DNA of 64,000 nt from Linnemannia schmuckeri (Eukaryota > Mortierellomycota > Mortierellomycetes > Mortierellales > Mortierellaceae): contig JANATG010000010.1 in the NCBI GenBank assembly GCA_029449235.1, positions 1,426,001 to 1,490,000 on the forward strand, written 5' to 3'. Position 1 is the first letter of the stretch. Every line of letters begins with the position of its first letter. The notes under the pieces were generated by a model, which was not told the DNA's origin, did no database searches, and was given only the letters and a program-made list of their open reading frames with translations. Below, piece after piece: positions 1 to 9,610 of this stretch. The position numbers and the translations under genes were made by a program.

Positions 1-1
1 A

Positions 2-2317
2 CACAGCGCCAACAATGCAGCATCAGAACAAACATTCGCCCTCGACCTCTCCGTCTCGTGGAAGACCAATCAACCGGCCTTCAAACAGCTTTCTAATGGG
101 TTTCCCTCCTCTGGAGTCACCAGCGCCTTATTTCAGGACAAGGACACATGGATGATGATCAATGGCAACCAGTTTGTCACTTATTATATCTATATGGATG
201 AATGGAATAAGCCCGGCACGCTAACCGAAATGAACCCCCTTTCTGGGTTCCCGGCAGTGACGGATTATTCAACGGGTCTGGTCTATTACGTGAATGGGTT
301 CAATATGCCAGCCGTGAGTGCCACTGCAGTGGGAACGATACCGGTGATGATGATGATAGAGCTCATTAATGGCACGTATCAGTTTTCGTCTATGCCCACT
401 ACGACCGGATTCTCACTTGCCGAGAGTGGGTATGCGAGCTGTTGGAGTACCCTCCGAAAGTCGATCTTTCTTCATGGCGGAATCGCTGGGTCGCCCGTTG
501 CCATCTACCAAAAGACACTGTTCGAGTTCGACACAGCCAAATCTACGTTCACGACGATTAATGAATCCGGTGATTCACCTTCGGCGCGGTCTGGACACTG
601 TCTGGTAGAGGCGTACAACGGGACCAAGATAGTGTTGTTTGGAGGGGTGAACCAAACGAGCGGGGGATTGTCAGATATCTATATCCTGGATGTCGCGACG
701 TTGAAGTGGACGCAAGGGAAGCCGGGCGGAGCTGGTGTCGGAAGGGCGAATGCTGCCTGTGCGGTGACGAATGACAGGTTTGTTGCCTGGGGTGGAGCCA
801 CGAGGATCAATGGCAACTTTGTGGCGGTGACGACCAGCGCGACAGTTGTTTATGACTTTATTCAGAACAAGTGGATAACAACATTCTCGCCCCTAAGGAC
901 CAATACTTCTTCACCAGACCCTGAACCAGACCCCCTTCCACCAACTGCTCCCGATGATGAAGAGACCACGTCGCCGTCGTCTTCAAAGGGTGCCCTCATT
1001 GGAGGAATTGCCGGAGGTGTAGTTGTAATTGCTGCGATCGCAGTGTTCATTTTCTTTCGTCGTCGTCGTCGTGCAGCTCGCAGGAAACAAAAGCGGGAAA
1101 AGCAGATGCCCTCTTTCCAAAACCAGCGACAGCAGCAGCAAAGGAGCAACACAAGGGAGACCGAGAAGAAGGACGACGAAGAGGAGGAGGAGGGGGAGCG
1201 CGGAAAGGGGAAGCCTGAGGACAACGATAACGGCGAGATTACCTATGTCGTCGGAGCACGAGCCATGCCTGCATCCCCTACTGAATCGTCTTTCCGCGAT
1301 TCTGGCATCATTCCTCAAAGTCGCAACTACCAACAACTACAACAGCAACAACAGCCACTTCAACAACCATTTCAACAACCACTTCAACAGCCACTACAGC
1401 CACTACAGGAACAACAACAACAAGCCTTTCATTCTGCCAGTGGAGTCCCGTTCCCGGCCCCTCCAGTCACCAGTGCCCATGTCCCCAGCGAATACACTGT
1501 CCCCGTACTCAAGTTCTTTAACCCCACCGCCACCACTCCCGCCAGCCCTACCATGACTACTCCCTCAACTACTACCCCCATTCCTATTCCCTCATCGCCT
1601 GTAGCGTCCATCTTGCCTCTTCCTCCCCCCGTAACCCCTCAGCGTCCTCAATCACTCATTCCCGGTGGATTCATTGCTCCACGCGTTGTCCACCCACCTT
1701 CTTCTTCTCAGCCAAAAGAAACCCCTATCAAGACCATGGAGCCTTCTTACACCACCCTCATCCCCTATTTCTCCCCTGTCGCCTCCGTATCCTCTCTTCC
1801 TACCTCTCAATATCCCCAATCGATCATTCCCATTAACAACAATAATAACAACAACCGGGCCTACACAAACGACCAATACCATGACCAGCAAGGAAAAGAA
1901 GAACTACATCGCCAACAACAACAAAGACAACCACCAACGGTCGAATACGGCCCAAACTCTTCACCAGCCCTTTCTTATCTGGCCATCAGCTCTCAGTGGA
2001 CGAGCTCCCTTGGATCCACCCCGGCTGCTCCTCCTGCTCCTGGTGCTACTAGTGTTAATAGCAATCCTTATGCTACGTTCACTCCATCGCCGTTGTCGAA
2101 CGCTCCTACTACTGGCCCTACTGCTGGTGGGAACGCTTATGCCGCTTTCACACCTTCGCCGCTGTCATGGTATTCTGACAGTACTGAAGCTAGGAATTCA
2201 TTGCCGTTTATTCCTGTTGCGGGCAATGGTATTGGTGGAGGTGGAGATCCGCAGAAGACTGGTGATGGATTGGTGCCTCCCATTACCCCCCCTCGTAACC
2301 CTCACGGTATCCAATAA
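2..2317 (+). CDS. Kelch-repeat single-pass membrane protein, 5' end outside window
   Basis: The frame is open from base 2, so the gene begins before the window; the first in-window ATG (152) is internal, because the codons before it already read a family motif (QTFALDLSVSW). The visible part, about 771 residues, holds the end of a kelch beta-propeller with family landmarks: GHCLVEAYNGTKIVLFGG, a DIYILDVATLKWTQG strand, and ACAVTNDRFVAWGG. One membrane helix follows near visible residues 330-352, then an arginine run (FFRRRRRAARRK), which predicts a cytoplasmic tail. The tail is about 420 residues, Gln/Pro/Ser-rich, with poly-Q near 1340-1430. By analogy with its intact paralogs here the missing part should be a signal peptide and the first blades. 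Ligand and role are unknown; kelch propellers usually bind protein or sugar. An AATAAA lies 68 bases after the stop. Confidence 0.9.
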   Translation, partial: HSANNAASEQTFALDLSVSWKTNQPAFKQLSNGFPSSGVTSALFQDKDTWMMINGNQFVTYYIYMDEWNKPGTLTEMNPLSGFPAVTDYSTGLVYYVNGFNMPAVSATAVGTIPVMMMIELINGTYQFSSMPTTTGFSLAESGYASCWSTLRKSIFLHGGIAGSPVAIYQKTLFEFDTAKSTFTTINESGDSPSARSGHCLVEAYNGTKIVLFGGVNQTSGGLSDIYILDVATLKWTQGKPGGAGVGRANAACAVTNDRFVAWGGATRINGNFVAVTTSATVVYDFIQNKWITTFSPLRTNTSSPDPEPDPLPPTAPDDEETTSPSSSKGALIGGIAGGVVVIAAIAVFIFFRRRRRAARRKQKREKQMPSFQNQRQQQQRSNTRETEKKDDEEEEEGERGKGKPEDNDNGEITYVVGARAMPASPTESSFRDSGIIPQSRNYQQLQQQQQPLQQPFQQPLQQPLQPLQEQQQQAFHSASGVPFPAPPVTSAHVPSEYTVPVLKFFNPTATTPASPTMTTPSTTTPIPIPSSPVASILPLPPPVTPQRPQSLIPGGFIAPRVVHPPSSSQPKETPIKTMEPSYTTLIPYFSPVASVSSLPTSQYPQSIIPINNNNNNNRAYTNDQYHDQQGKEELHRQQQQRQPPTVEYGPNSSPALSYLAISSQWTSSLGSTPAAPPAPGATSVNSNPYATFTPSPLSNAPTTGPTAGGNAYAAFTPSPLSWYSDSTEARNSLPFIPVAGNGIGGGGDPQKTGDGLVPPITPPRNPHGIQ

Positions 2318-2384
2318 TACTCAACAAAAGGCGGGTTTCTTCCACAGTGTCCCTCCTTTTTCATTCCCTTTTTTTTCAATTCGT

Positions 2385-2390
2385 AATAAA
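2385..2390 (+). terminator. Polyadenylation signal AATAAA
   Basis: A canonical AATAAA hexamer lies 68 bases after the stop codon of the first kelch gene, in the right orientation and distance to direct 3' end formation. This is read from sequence only. Confidence 0.5.
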
Positions 2391-2543
2391 GCATTAGTTA
2401 AGCATTTTCAGGAACAAAGAGGAGGTGAGAAAAAACTGAGTATCCCTTTTTTTTATTGTTGTTGAATGAGGCAACATCTCTGTCTTGTCAAGGTTTACCC
2501 GCTGGAGAATGTTTGCTTTGTTTCTTACTGCACAACCCAAATG

Positions 2544-2584
<41 letters not shown>
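2544..2584 (+). repeat. Poly(A) tract, 41 bases
   Basis: An uninterrupted run of 41 A. No target-site duplication or element body is visible next to it, so it is called a simple repeat rather than a retroelement tail. Confidence 0.9.
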
Positions 2585-2585
<1 letters not shown>

Positions 2586-3982
2586 AATCAATGAAAAAGC
2601 AAATGAGTTTCTCCTTGTTCGAATGAAAAGGTGTAAATAAGAACGGTTTGCTTCCTCTTTTTTTTGGGGGGGGGAATGAAGTTCGATGTATCCCGAGGCA
2701 AGACTGAAGCAATGAACGCAACAGTGCTTGACGGGCTGCGACGAAAAAAAAAAAAGGAGTGGCCCGTTTGAAAAAGAATCGTTAATTGCTCTTTGAGGGT
2801 GGCTGTGAGTTGGAGCACACGCCAGGCACGCACGCACATCAAGGCTGATGGTTGGTCTGAGATTTTGACCTGTGCTGTCTGTCTATGTATGAGTTTGTGG
2901 GTAGAGGGAAGAGGCATGCAAAGAGGAAATGGAATTCAAACAAGGTCAAGTGGGTAAAGGGGAGTGGGGGGACATGCAGGTGAACAATAATACGAGAACA
3001 TAAGACAAGGAGAAGGTATGTTCTCTTTTAAGATCAATTACAAAGAATGACAGAGAAGGAGGCATAAGAAAAACCTTCTCGGCCACCCCCGGTTGGTCGA
3101 TGGTCATTTTACGTCTGGGTTTGCATTGCAAGGATATGGTGTTTACCGATGGGCGTGCGAGAGAGCGAGAAAAGTTGACAAGAGAAAGGTGGCTGTCTAT
3201 GAACCTTCTTTTACCATGTCAAATTCTTTTTTTTTTTTTTTCTTCACCTTCACGCCCATCTCTTGGCCAATTCCTTCGCTTTTCATCTTCGTCGTAGTTG
3301 CTTCCTTTCCTCCTTGTTTGATGGGGGTTGCCTCTGGGCCACTCCGATAACAAAAAGCAGCAGATGAAAAAGTGAGAAGAGTGTGAGAGTGGTAAAGGAG
3401 GAGAAAGGATGAAGACGACGGCTCTCATGATAGAATTTCTTTCTTGTGTACACCAACAGAGGCGAATCCATCATGCATGTAATAAAAAACTACGGACGGA
3501 CGGCAACGACAACAAAAAGCCAACAGCCAACAAACAAACAAACAAACAAGCTGTCGCTGTTGTTGCGAGTGACAAAGAAATAAGGTCTGCCCATGTCGTA
3601 TCGTAAAGTGTGAAACTGAAAAGTATTTGGCGGTGTTGCCAACTGATGTCGGAACCAATCGACATTCCCCTCCCAGAAGTTGCTCATTTTTCCTTCTCCT
3701 TTCTGTCTTTTCTGCTTGCACACTTTATTTGTTTTGCTTGGCTGTTGTTGTTCGTGGCTCCGTTGGCGCCTGATCTTCCTTTCCGTGCTCTCGATTCTTT
3801 TTCTTTCTTGCTCTCTCTCTCGTTCTTTTTTCTGCTTTCTGTTCCTAACGCTTCTACCCGTCCACTAATTCCCTCTCTTCCTGCTTCACACTCCTTTCTT
3901 CTCTGTTACCCGTTTTTCTCTTGCCTTCCTTTCATTTCACCATTTTTTGTACGTAGTATATCCTCGTGGCCTAATATCAGCC

Positions 3983-5668
3983 ATGCGGCCGCACGTTTCT
4001 CTCAGCGCCACCTTCTTCCTCCTCGCCCTCTCCTCTTCTCCCTTCACCCATGCCCAATCCGCAATAACCACCCTCTACGGAGGACAATCCGTCTTTATCG
4101 AGGGCAAGGGCCTTTACATCCACGGCGGAACTGTCACCGACGTAACCGACACGATCAAGAGCCCAAGCTCCGGACAGACCTTTGTCATTGACCTTAATAA
4201 GACCTGGTCGATCGAGAGTCCTAATATCCGTCCCCTGCCTACCTTGTACCCCTCTAGTGGAACTGGCAGTACATTGTTCAACAACAAGAAGAGTTGGTTC
4301 TTGAAGGGTACCAATGGCATTCACATCTTTGACATTGAATCCGAGACCTGGGCGCTGGAGAAGGTTGATAATAACATTAACCCGTACCCCTCGCTGGGAG
4401 CTGTCGCGGTGCCAATGGATAATGACTATGTCTACCTTATCAATGGATACAAAAACGCGACCAACAGCACTGCTCTTATGATGCGATACAACGTCCAGTC
4501 CCAGTTGATCGAGCCCATGCATGCCGCTATGCCCGTCGCAACTGACCATGTTAGTATCTGGAGCACGCTGAAGGGTTCTGCATTCATTTATGGAGGTGCC
4601 GACTACCTCGACCAGTCGCTCGTCGAGTTCTTCCCAGGCAACCCTAAAGATATCTCATCTGTCCAGCGCTCTATCTTTGGAGACATCCCAGCAGGACGGT
4701 TCGGACACTGCATGGTCGAGGCTTATAATGGAACCCAGATCTATGTCTTTGGAGGTAACACCAGACAAGGAACCACCGCGGATATCTACAGGATCGATGT
4801 GCACTCGATGAGATGGACCCGCCTCAAGGCAGGACCAACATACACCGCCAGAGCGTTTGCAGCCTGCGCCGTCACCAACGACATGTTTGTTGCCTGGGGT
4901 GGAGCGACATGGGACCCTGCCAACAAGCGGTACACGGTTGTCACGACCCCTCTTGTCGTCTACAACATGAGGACAGGAGAGTGGCCATCTACCTTTGATC
5001 CAACCCCCGCAGCCAACCCTACCCCGCCAACAGGCATCCCCGCTCACGACGACGACTCAGGACCACGCCTGATTCCCTTGGGTACCATTCTCGCAGGTGC
5101 CGCAGGAATCCTATTGTTGGCCGGCGCTGGTGTCGGAATCTGTTACTGTCGTCGGAAACGACAGACCCATCGTGGATTACCCTTCGTGAAGGTCGGTGGG
5201 TACGGTGGCGGTGATGGCGACGATGATAAACACCTTAAAGGAGCCAAGAATGAGCTGTCTTCGTCTTCTCCTCCATCTTCCTACAAGATGAACCACCTCC
5301 AAGGCAATGACAACGACGGTGGAGAGTTGGACCAGCTACAACAATACCACCAGCAACACCCATACCAGGAACAACAACATCACTACCAACAGGAGCCCCT
5401 TCTGGACCCCTTCGCAGATTCCACGCATGGCCATGGTCATTTCGATCTTAGCAAGGGAGGGTATGAAGCGTCTCCTTCAATGGGTTACCAACAACCCCTG
5501 GGCGGGAACCCGTTCGCCTCGGTGCACGATACGTCGGTGAAAGTGGATGTCGACGACTATGCCAGGCCTGGACCTGGAGCTGGTGGACGTAGCTCACCGA
5601 GGGTTCCTAGCTACGGAGGCGGGTATACCGGTGGGTCCTCTGGAGGACGGAGTCCTAACTCGCACTAG
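3983..5668 (+). CDS. Kelch-repeat single-pass membrane protein (kelch gene 2, intact)
   Basis: 561 residues in one exon. I chose the ATG at 3983 because it opens a clear signal peptide (MRPHVSLSATFFLLALSS, cleavage likely after THA); an in-frame ATG at 3947 would put an unlikely leader before it. The kelch propeller spans about residues 26-345 with paired-Gly strands and the family hallmarks FGHCMVEAYNGTQIYVFGG, DIYRIDVHSMRWTRL and ACAVTNDMFVAWGGATW. A membrane helix (LIPLGTILAGAAGILLLAG) lies near 362-386, followed by basic CRRKRQ and a Gly/Gln/His-rich cytoplasmic tail. Predicted topology is propeller outside, tail inside. The gene lies 1.7 kb after its paralog on the same strand, a tandem arrangement. 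Function is unknown; cell-surface sensing or adhesion is inference. Confidence 0.9.
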   Translation: MRPHVSLSATFFLLALSSSPFTHAQSAITTLYGGQSVFIEGKGLYIHGGTVTDVTDTIKSPSSGQTFVIDLNKTWSIESPNIRPLPTLYPSSGTGSTLFNNKKSWFLKGTNGIHIFDIESETWALEKVDNNINPYPSLGAVAVPMDNDYVYLINGYKNATNSTALMMRYNVQSQLIEPMHAAMPVATDHVSIWSTLKGSAFIYGGADYLDQSLVEFFPGNPKDISSVQRSIFGDIPAGRFGHCMVEAYNGTQIYVFGGNTRQGTTADIYRIDVHSMRWTRLKAGPTYTARAFAACAVTNDMFVAWGGATWDPANKRYTVVTTPLVVYNMRTGEWPSTFDPTPAANPTPPTGIPAHDDDSGPRLIPLGTILAGAAGILLLAGAGVGICYCRRKRQTHRGLPFVKVGGYGGGDGDDDKHLKGAKNELSSSSPPSSYKMNHLQGNDNDGGELDQLQQYHQQHPYQEQQHHYQQEPLLDPFADSTHGHGHFDLSKGGYEASPSMGYQQPLGGNPFASVHDTSVKVDVDDYARPGPGAGGRSSPRVPSYGGGYTGGSSGGRSPNSH

Positions 5669-6430
5669 ACAGCGCGTACGCAAATTGATCATTCACTAAA
5701 TCATTCTTATAAACCTCTTTTATTTTTATTTGTCTTGCAGAAGGGGATGCTGGCAAGAAGACAGAGCAGAGTGATGTGACGAAGTGAATGAGGCTGGCTA
5801 GTCGATCTTTTAAAAGCAAGAATGAGTGATGGCAAGATGAATGTGTCGAGTGAATGGGAAGCTGATGAGCGAGGGGAAGGAAACAGAGAGACGAAGGAGC
5901 CAAAAGGGACAACGCCGCAAAAAAAAGAAAATGTAAAAATGATCTTGACCAGTGGAATCTCAAGAACCCATCAGTCTCAAGCACTGATCAAATTCGCAAC
6001 AACACGAACGCGTTAGCCTGAATGATGTATCTGAAGGAGAATAAGTATAAAATGCAGCGGGCATGCGCGCGTTTGTTCTAGTTTCATTGTCGAGCCTTAC
6101 GATGCGGCTTTTTTTTTTCTCTATCGTCCGCAGCTATTGTGATAATACGCTTGTTGGTTTTCGTCACGCCGATTGCTCCATGTCGAGTGCGATCTTATTA
6201 TTTAACGACTACGACAGAGCAGGATAATCAACAAAGACAAAGACAAAAAGACAGAGTCCAAAGCATTTAGTTTCAATTTCTCCCATGCTTGCCAAGAACG
6301 AGAAGTGCGAGGGACAAAGTCCCGTTCCTTCCTTTCATCTCTCATCGGCGTGATTTTTGCGGGAGTCGCTCCCTTTCCGTTACACCCGTCTCTCAATTGC
6401 GTCCATCTGAAGAATCGTGAGAAAAGTGCT

Positions 6431-6530
6431 TCCCTTCTCTTCCCTTCCCTTCCCTTCCCTTCCCTTCCCTTCCTTTCCTTTCCTTTCCTTTCCTTTCCTT
6501 TCCTTTCCTTTCCCTTCCCTTCCCTTCCCT
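6431..6530 (+). repeat. CCCTT / CCTTT microsatellite
   Basis: About 100 bases of pentanucleotide repeat: CCCTT units, then CCTTT units, then CCCTT again, on a pure pyrimidine strand. It sits inside duplication copy 1 and has no counterpart in copy 2. The long open frames on both strands here are repeat translations. Confidence 0.9.
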
Positions 6531-6824
6531 CTTCGCTCGTCCCTCTTCCCTCTTCCCTCTTCCTTCTTCCCTCTCTCTTTGGCATGGACATTTAGCAAGC
6601 GAAGGAACAAGAGAAGACAAACAATTACGATATGCTACTCATGTCACTTCGCACTTCCACGCATTAAAACACGGCGTTTGTCTGTCCACTGTCTGTCTTC
6701 CTTCCTTGCCTGGTATCTTTCTCCCTTCTCTCTCCCTGTCATGCAATTGATTGCTTTCCCTTTCTGGACTTGATCTCACTGTTTTTTTGCTCTTGGCTCG
6801 GCGAAAACCTAAACAGATGTTTTG

Positions 6825-6842
6825 CCAAGAATGCGTTCTTGG
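6825..6842. promoter_or_regulatory. Conserved palindrome upstream of adhesin-like gene
   Basis: CCAAGAATGCGTTCTTGG: 7-base perfect arms around a 4-base centre, 153 bases before the ATG. The same element is kept at 9432-9447 in front of the pseudogene copy, where it is perfect over 16 bases. It resembles a dimeric transcription factor site; the GAA/TTC arms recall heat-shock elements, but the spacing of 4 differs from the usual 2. Confidence 0.55.
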
Positions 6843-6927
6843 CTTCTTTTCCCCTTCTGTGCTCTCACACGCCCTCAGACCAAAAGTCGACTACAAACAC
6901 ACGAGTACCACACAAGAGTTGAAAAGA

Positions 6928-6934
6928 TATATAA
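6928..6934 (+). promoter_or_regulatory. TATA box (TATATAA)
   Basis: TATATAAG begins 67 bases before the ATG at 6995. A TATAAG occupies the same place before the duplicated copy (9543), so the site was present before the duplication. Confidence 0.6.
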
Positions 6935-6994
6935 GAATGCACACGCCCGCAACCATCCCTCTGTTTTCCATCGTTCACCCTCTCTCACTCAAAA

Positions 6995-8693
6995 ATGGCG
7001 GCAAACTGCAACAACAGCAACTCAAGCAGTCAGTACCCTTCCGTCTGCTGTGTTCACAACACAGAGTCCCAGCCTTTGCTCGGTTACCATAACGCCCATC
7101 ATGCCTCTGGTAGCTCTCAGTACCAGTACCAATCACCACCCCCAGAGTACCATGTTGACATGACTGCTAACAACAGGAAGGGTGACCACTGTACTTCTTC
7201 ACATGGTTTCGTCCAGCAACAATGTAATTGAGCAGCCTTCTTTCTTATTAGCACATAATCCTTTCTCCCCTTCTTTCGCATGAAAATATGACTAACCATC
7301 GCGCTCCTTCTCATCCAACGTAGGCAACTGTCAGCAACACTATCACCACCACCGTCACAGACATCATAGCGACAACCAGAGCGACTGCTCCAGGAGTTCC
7401 AGCAGAGAGGAGTCCTATCGCGGTGTCATCGTTGCTGTCATAGCGTTCTTCGCTTTCATTTACTTCATTTCATCCATGAACTCCCCTCCTTCTCGACCCT
7501 CTGGACCTTGGAACGTCGCTTCAGGAAGCACCGCTGCCAACATCAATGATCTGGATTTGCTCTCGAATGGCAGCAACAACCTCAACTTTGACCGCTGCCG
7601 CGACAACGCCATCGACTGGGACGGTCCCTCGACCTTCACGACCGAGTTCAAAAACTTCCGTCTCAAGATTGGGCAGGGCAACATCTTTTCGCGTGTCAAC
7701 ATCTCGACTGGCCCTGTTGCTTTTCCTACGCTTCACATCTTGGGCGAGGTCTCGCCTTTTGAGGATGGTGTGAAGAACAACAAGCCTGCTGCTGCTCACG
7801 GGGGGAAGATCGACATCGACTACTTGGGACTCCACGTTGAGATTGTAGAGGAGGACAACCAGTTGGATGCTCACGTTTGGTACGACAACCGGGAAGTCAT
7901 CGACCCCCGTGACCAACAGCACTATCGCGCCTGCGCCCGCCTCTTCTTTGAAGTCATCCTCCCCGAGTCTTTTACCTCCTACGGCTCTATCACCATCGAC
8001 GGTCCCGTCGTTGTCATCAACGCCCAGGATCTCGAGAACGTCAAGTTTGACCGTCTCCACTTCGGCTCCTCTGTTGGCGAGATCTCGACCCGCGGTCGTA
8101 TCCAGTCCGATGTCTTTGATGCCAAATCTAACACGGGTCGCGTCCGCGCCGAAACTATCCAGGTCGCGACCGCCGGCAAGCCACTCGATGTCCAGGTAGC
8201 CTCAATCACTGGCGGCGTGCGCCTGACTGCCGAAACCACCGACGTCGATGCTTCAGAGGAGAACCCCCACAAGGTTCACATCTCCACCAACACCGGCCGT
8301 ATCGAGCTCACCGTCCATCCTTCCACTAAATCCTCCACCATTGACGCCAAGCACGGAAACTTGGACATCTCTACCACCGCCGTCACAGGATCGATCGATA
8401 CCACCATCGTTCTCGCCTCCCAGGACCAGATTTTGACCCTGACCTCAAAGACCAACACCGGCTCGATCCGCAACCATGTCTCGGACGCCTTTTTGGGCCA
8501 CTTCGGGCTCTCGACAAAGTGGGGATCTACTCGTGTTGAGCCTGCCAAGGACTCCAAGAGCACGGTTACTTATGAGAAATTGAACGCTCGTGAAAAGATT
8601 GGCACTAAGACGTTGGAAGGCGTTGGGAGTGTTGCGGGTTCGATCGAGATTGGCACTGTTACTGGAAGCGCTAGCCTCGAGTTCACTAAGTAA
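6995..8693 (+). CDS. Type II membrane protein with adhesin-like (DUF4097-type) domain
   Basis: Exons 6995-7223 and 7324-8693 give 532 residues. The 100-base intron has GTAATT..TAG ends and an ACTAAC branch-like site; it splits a Cys codon, and the frame then runs unbroken to the stop. The N-terminal part (1-108) is polar and carries PPPEY (a PPxY motif, 7136-7150), two Cys, and a His/Cys-rich segment (CNCQQHYHHHRHRHHSD). A membrane helix (GVIVAVIAFFAFIYFIS) lies near 109-127, with no signal peptide, so type II topology is predicted. The outer domain repeats motifs such as SNTGRI, TNTGSI and ITGGV, the pattern of DUF4097 'putative adhesin' beta-solenoids. Function is inferred only from fold. 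A damaged tandem copy lies 2.6 kb downstream. Confidence 0.85.
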
Positions 8694-9431
8694 TTGGAAG
8701 TATTCTTTTTTGGAACGTCCTTTTTAATGACCTTGTCAACAAACATAGCAACATAATGTATTACCGCCTCCTCTCCTTCACTCAAGCATGTACAGAACGA
8801 TATCAAATATACCAAATAAACCAAATAAACAAATGAGATTTCTCTGTCTCTCTCCCTCATATTTTCACCGATTCGAACACACGCAAGAAACCTACAACCG
8901 TCGCCCTCCCTGGCACCATCATACTATGAATATCATAGCAAAAATATGTGCGCATTCGTCCATCCATTGTCAACACTTTTGTCCGCATCTACAGGACCGT
9001 CGTCACGTTAATTTACGCGATATCAAGCGCGTCCTACTATTTGATAAATTTTGGATAGAGATAGGATGGACAACAAGACAGAAATAGACAAAGAAAGGAT
9101 CCCATAGTACTATCCCACTCCCTGCCTCCCTTTGCGCGCAAAAATCGACGGACAAAGTCCCTTAGTCCACACGATCCTTACCCCCATAAGTTCTTTTCTC
9201 GGCATAATTTCTGCTGGAGTCTTCAGTACGTCCATCTCCCAATTGAGGACGATATGTCATTCACACGCGATTCATACTTTCACGCATGCTAAAATAAGGC
9301 GTCCATCCGTCCCTCACTTCTTTGTCTCTATGTCTTCCTCGTCATCTCTCCCTCCAAGCGATTGATTACCTTCCCTTTTTGGACCTGATTTCATTTTTTT
9401 TTGTGCTTCAATCGGTGAAACCATAAATCGT

Positions 9432-9447
9432 CAAGAATGCATTCTTG
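9432..9447. promoter_or_regulatory. Perfect 16-bp palindrome, copy 2
   Basis: CAAGAATGCATTCTTG equals its own reverse complement. It lies 164 bases before the pseudogene ATG and corresponds to 6825-6842. Confidence 0.55.
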
Positions 9448-9542
9448 TCTACTTTTCTTCCTTTTTGCCCCAGCCATGAGCAGACCCAAACTCGACAACA
9501 ACCACGCTGGCATTGCACACACGCGCTGCAAGAGAACAAAAC

Positions 9543-9548
9543 TATAAG
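9543..9548 (+). promoter_or_regulatory. TATA box, copy 2
   Basis: TATAAG lies 63 bases before the ATG at 9611, matching the position of the TATA box in copy 1. Confidence 0.45.
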
Positions 9549-9610
9549 AAGAACGCACAAGCCCGCGGTTTTTCCCATCATCACCATCCCCTCTTCAACA
9601 ATCGACACAA

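Larger units (their letters stand above)
2318..3982. other. Intergenic: 3' end of kelch gene 1 and promoter of kelch gene 2
   Basis: No supported gene. It holds a polyadenylation signal, a 41-base A run, and from about 3660 a T/C-rich stretch that leads into the downstream ATG. Short frames here are low-complexity translations of T/C or A/G tracts. Confidence 0.6.
5669..6994. other. Intergenic: kelch gene 2 downstream and adhesin-like gene promoter
   Basis: No supported gene. The second half (from about 6300) is the upstream arm of a local duplication whose partner lies near 9150-9610. It contains the CCCTT/CCTTT microsatellite, the palindrome at 6825 and a TATA box. Confidence 0.6.
6300..7440 (+). 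repeat. Tandem segmental duplication, copy 1 (approximate limits)
   Basis: This stretch and 9150-10075 share the same order of landmarks: a GGACAAAGTCCC block, ACGATATG..TCA..CAC, a TTTCACGCAT-like block, GATTG..TTTCCCTTT.TGGAC.TGAT, the CAAGAATGC.TTCTTG palindrome, a TATA box, the first exon, an intron of about 100 bases and the His-rich start of exon 2. Identity is patchy, so the duplication is not recent. Limits are by eye. Confidence 0.75.
8694..9610. other. Intergenic: 3' end of adhesin-like gene and duplicated promoter
   Basis: No gene. From about 9150 it repeats the promoter of the 6995 gene (see the duplication entries), including palindrome and TATA box. Confidence 0.65.

Noticed and set aside
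862..2465. Alternative frames of 120-266 codons inside kelch gene 1 on both strands
   Set aside because: They lie under the kelch coding frame and reflect its biased codon use and CAA/CAG repeats; no domain is seen.
2544..2584. Poly(A) run as the 3' tail of a non-LTR retroelement
   Set aside because: No reverse transcriptase remnant, no target-site duplication and no body sequence could be seen.
6202..6773. Long overlapping frames on both strands made of Lys/Gly/Arg/Glu or Phe/Pro/Ser/Leu repeats
   Set aside because: They are translations of the CCCTT/CCTTT microsatellite; the same period appears in all frames.
8865..8885. GATTCGAAC as a tRNA T-loop on the minus strand
   Set aside because: No acceptor, D or anticodon stem could be arranged around it.
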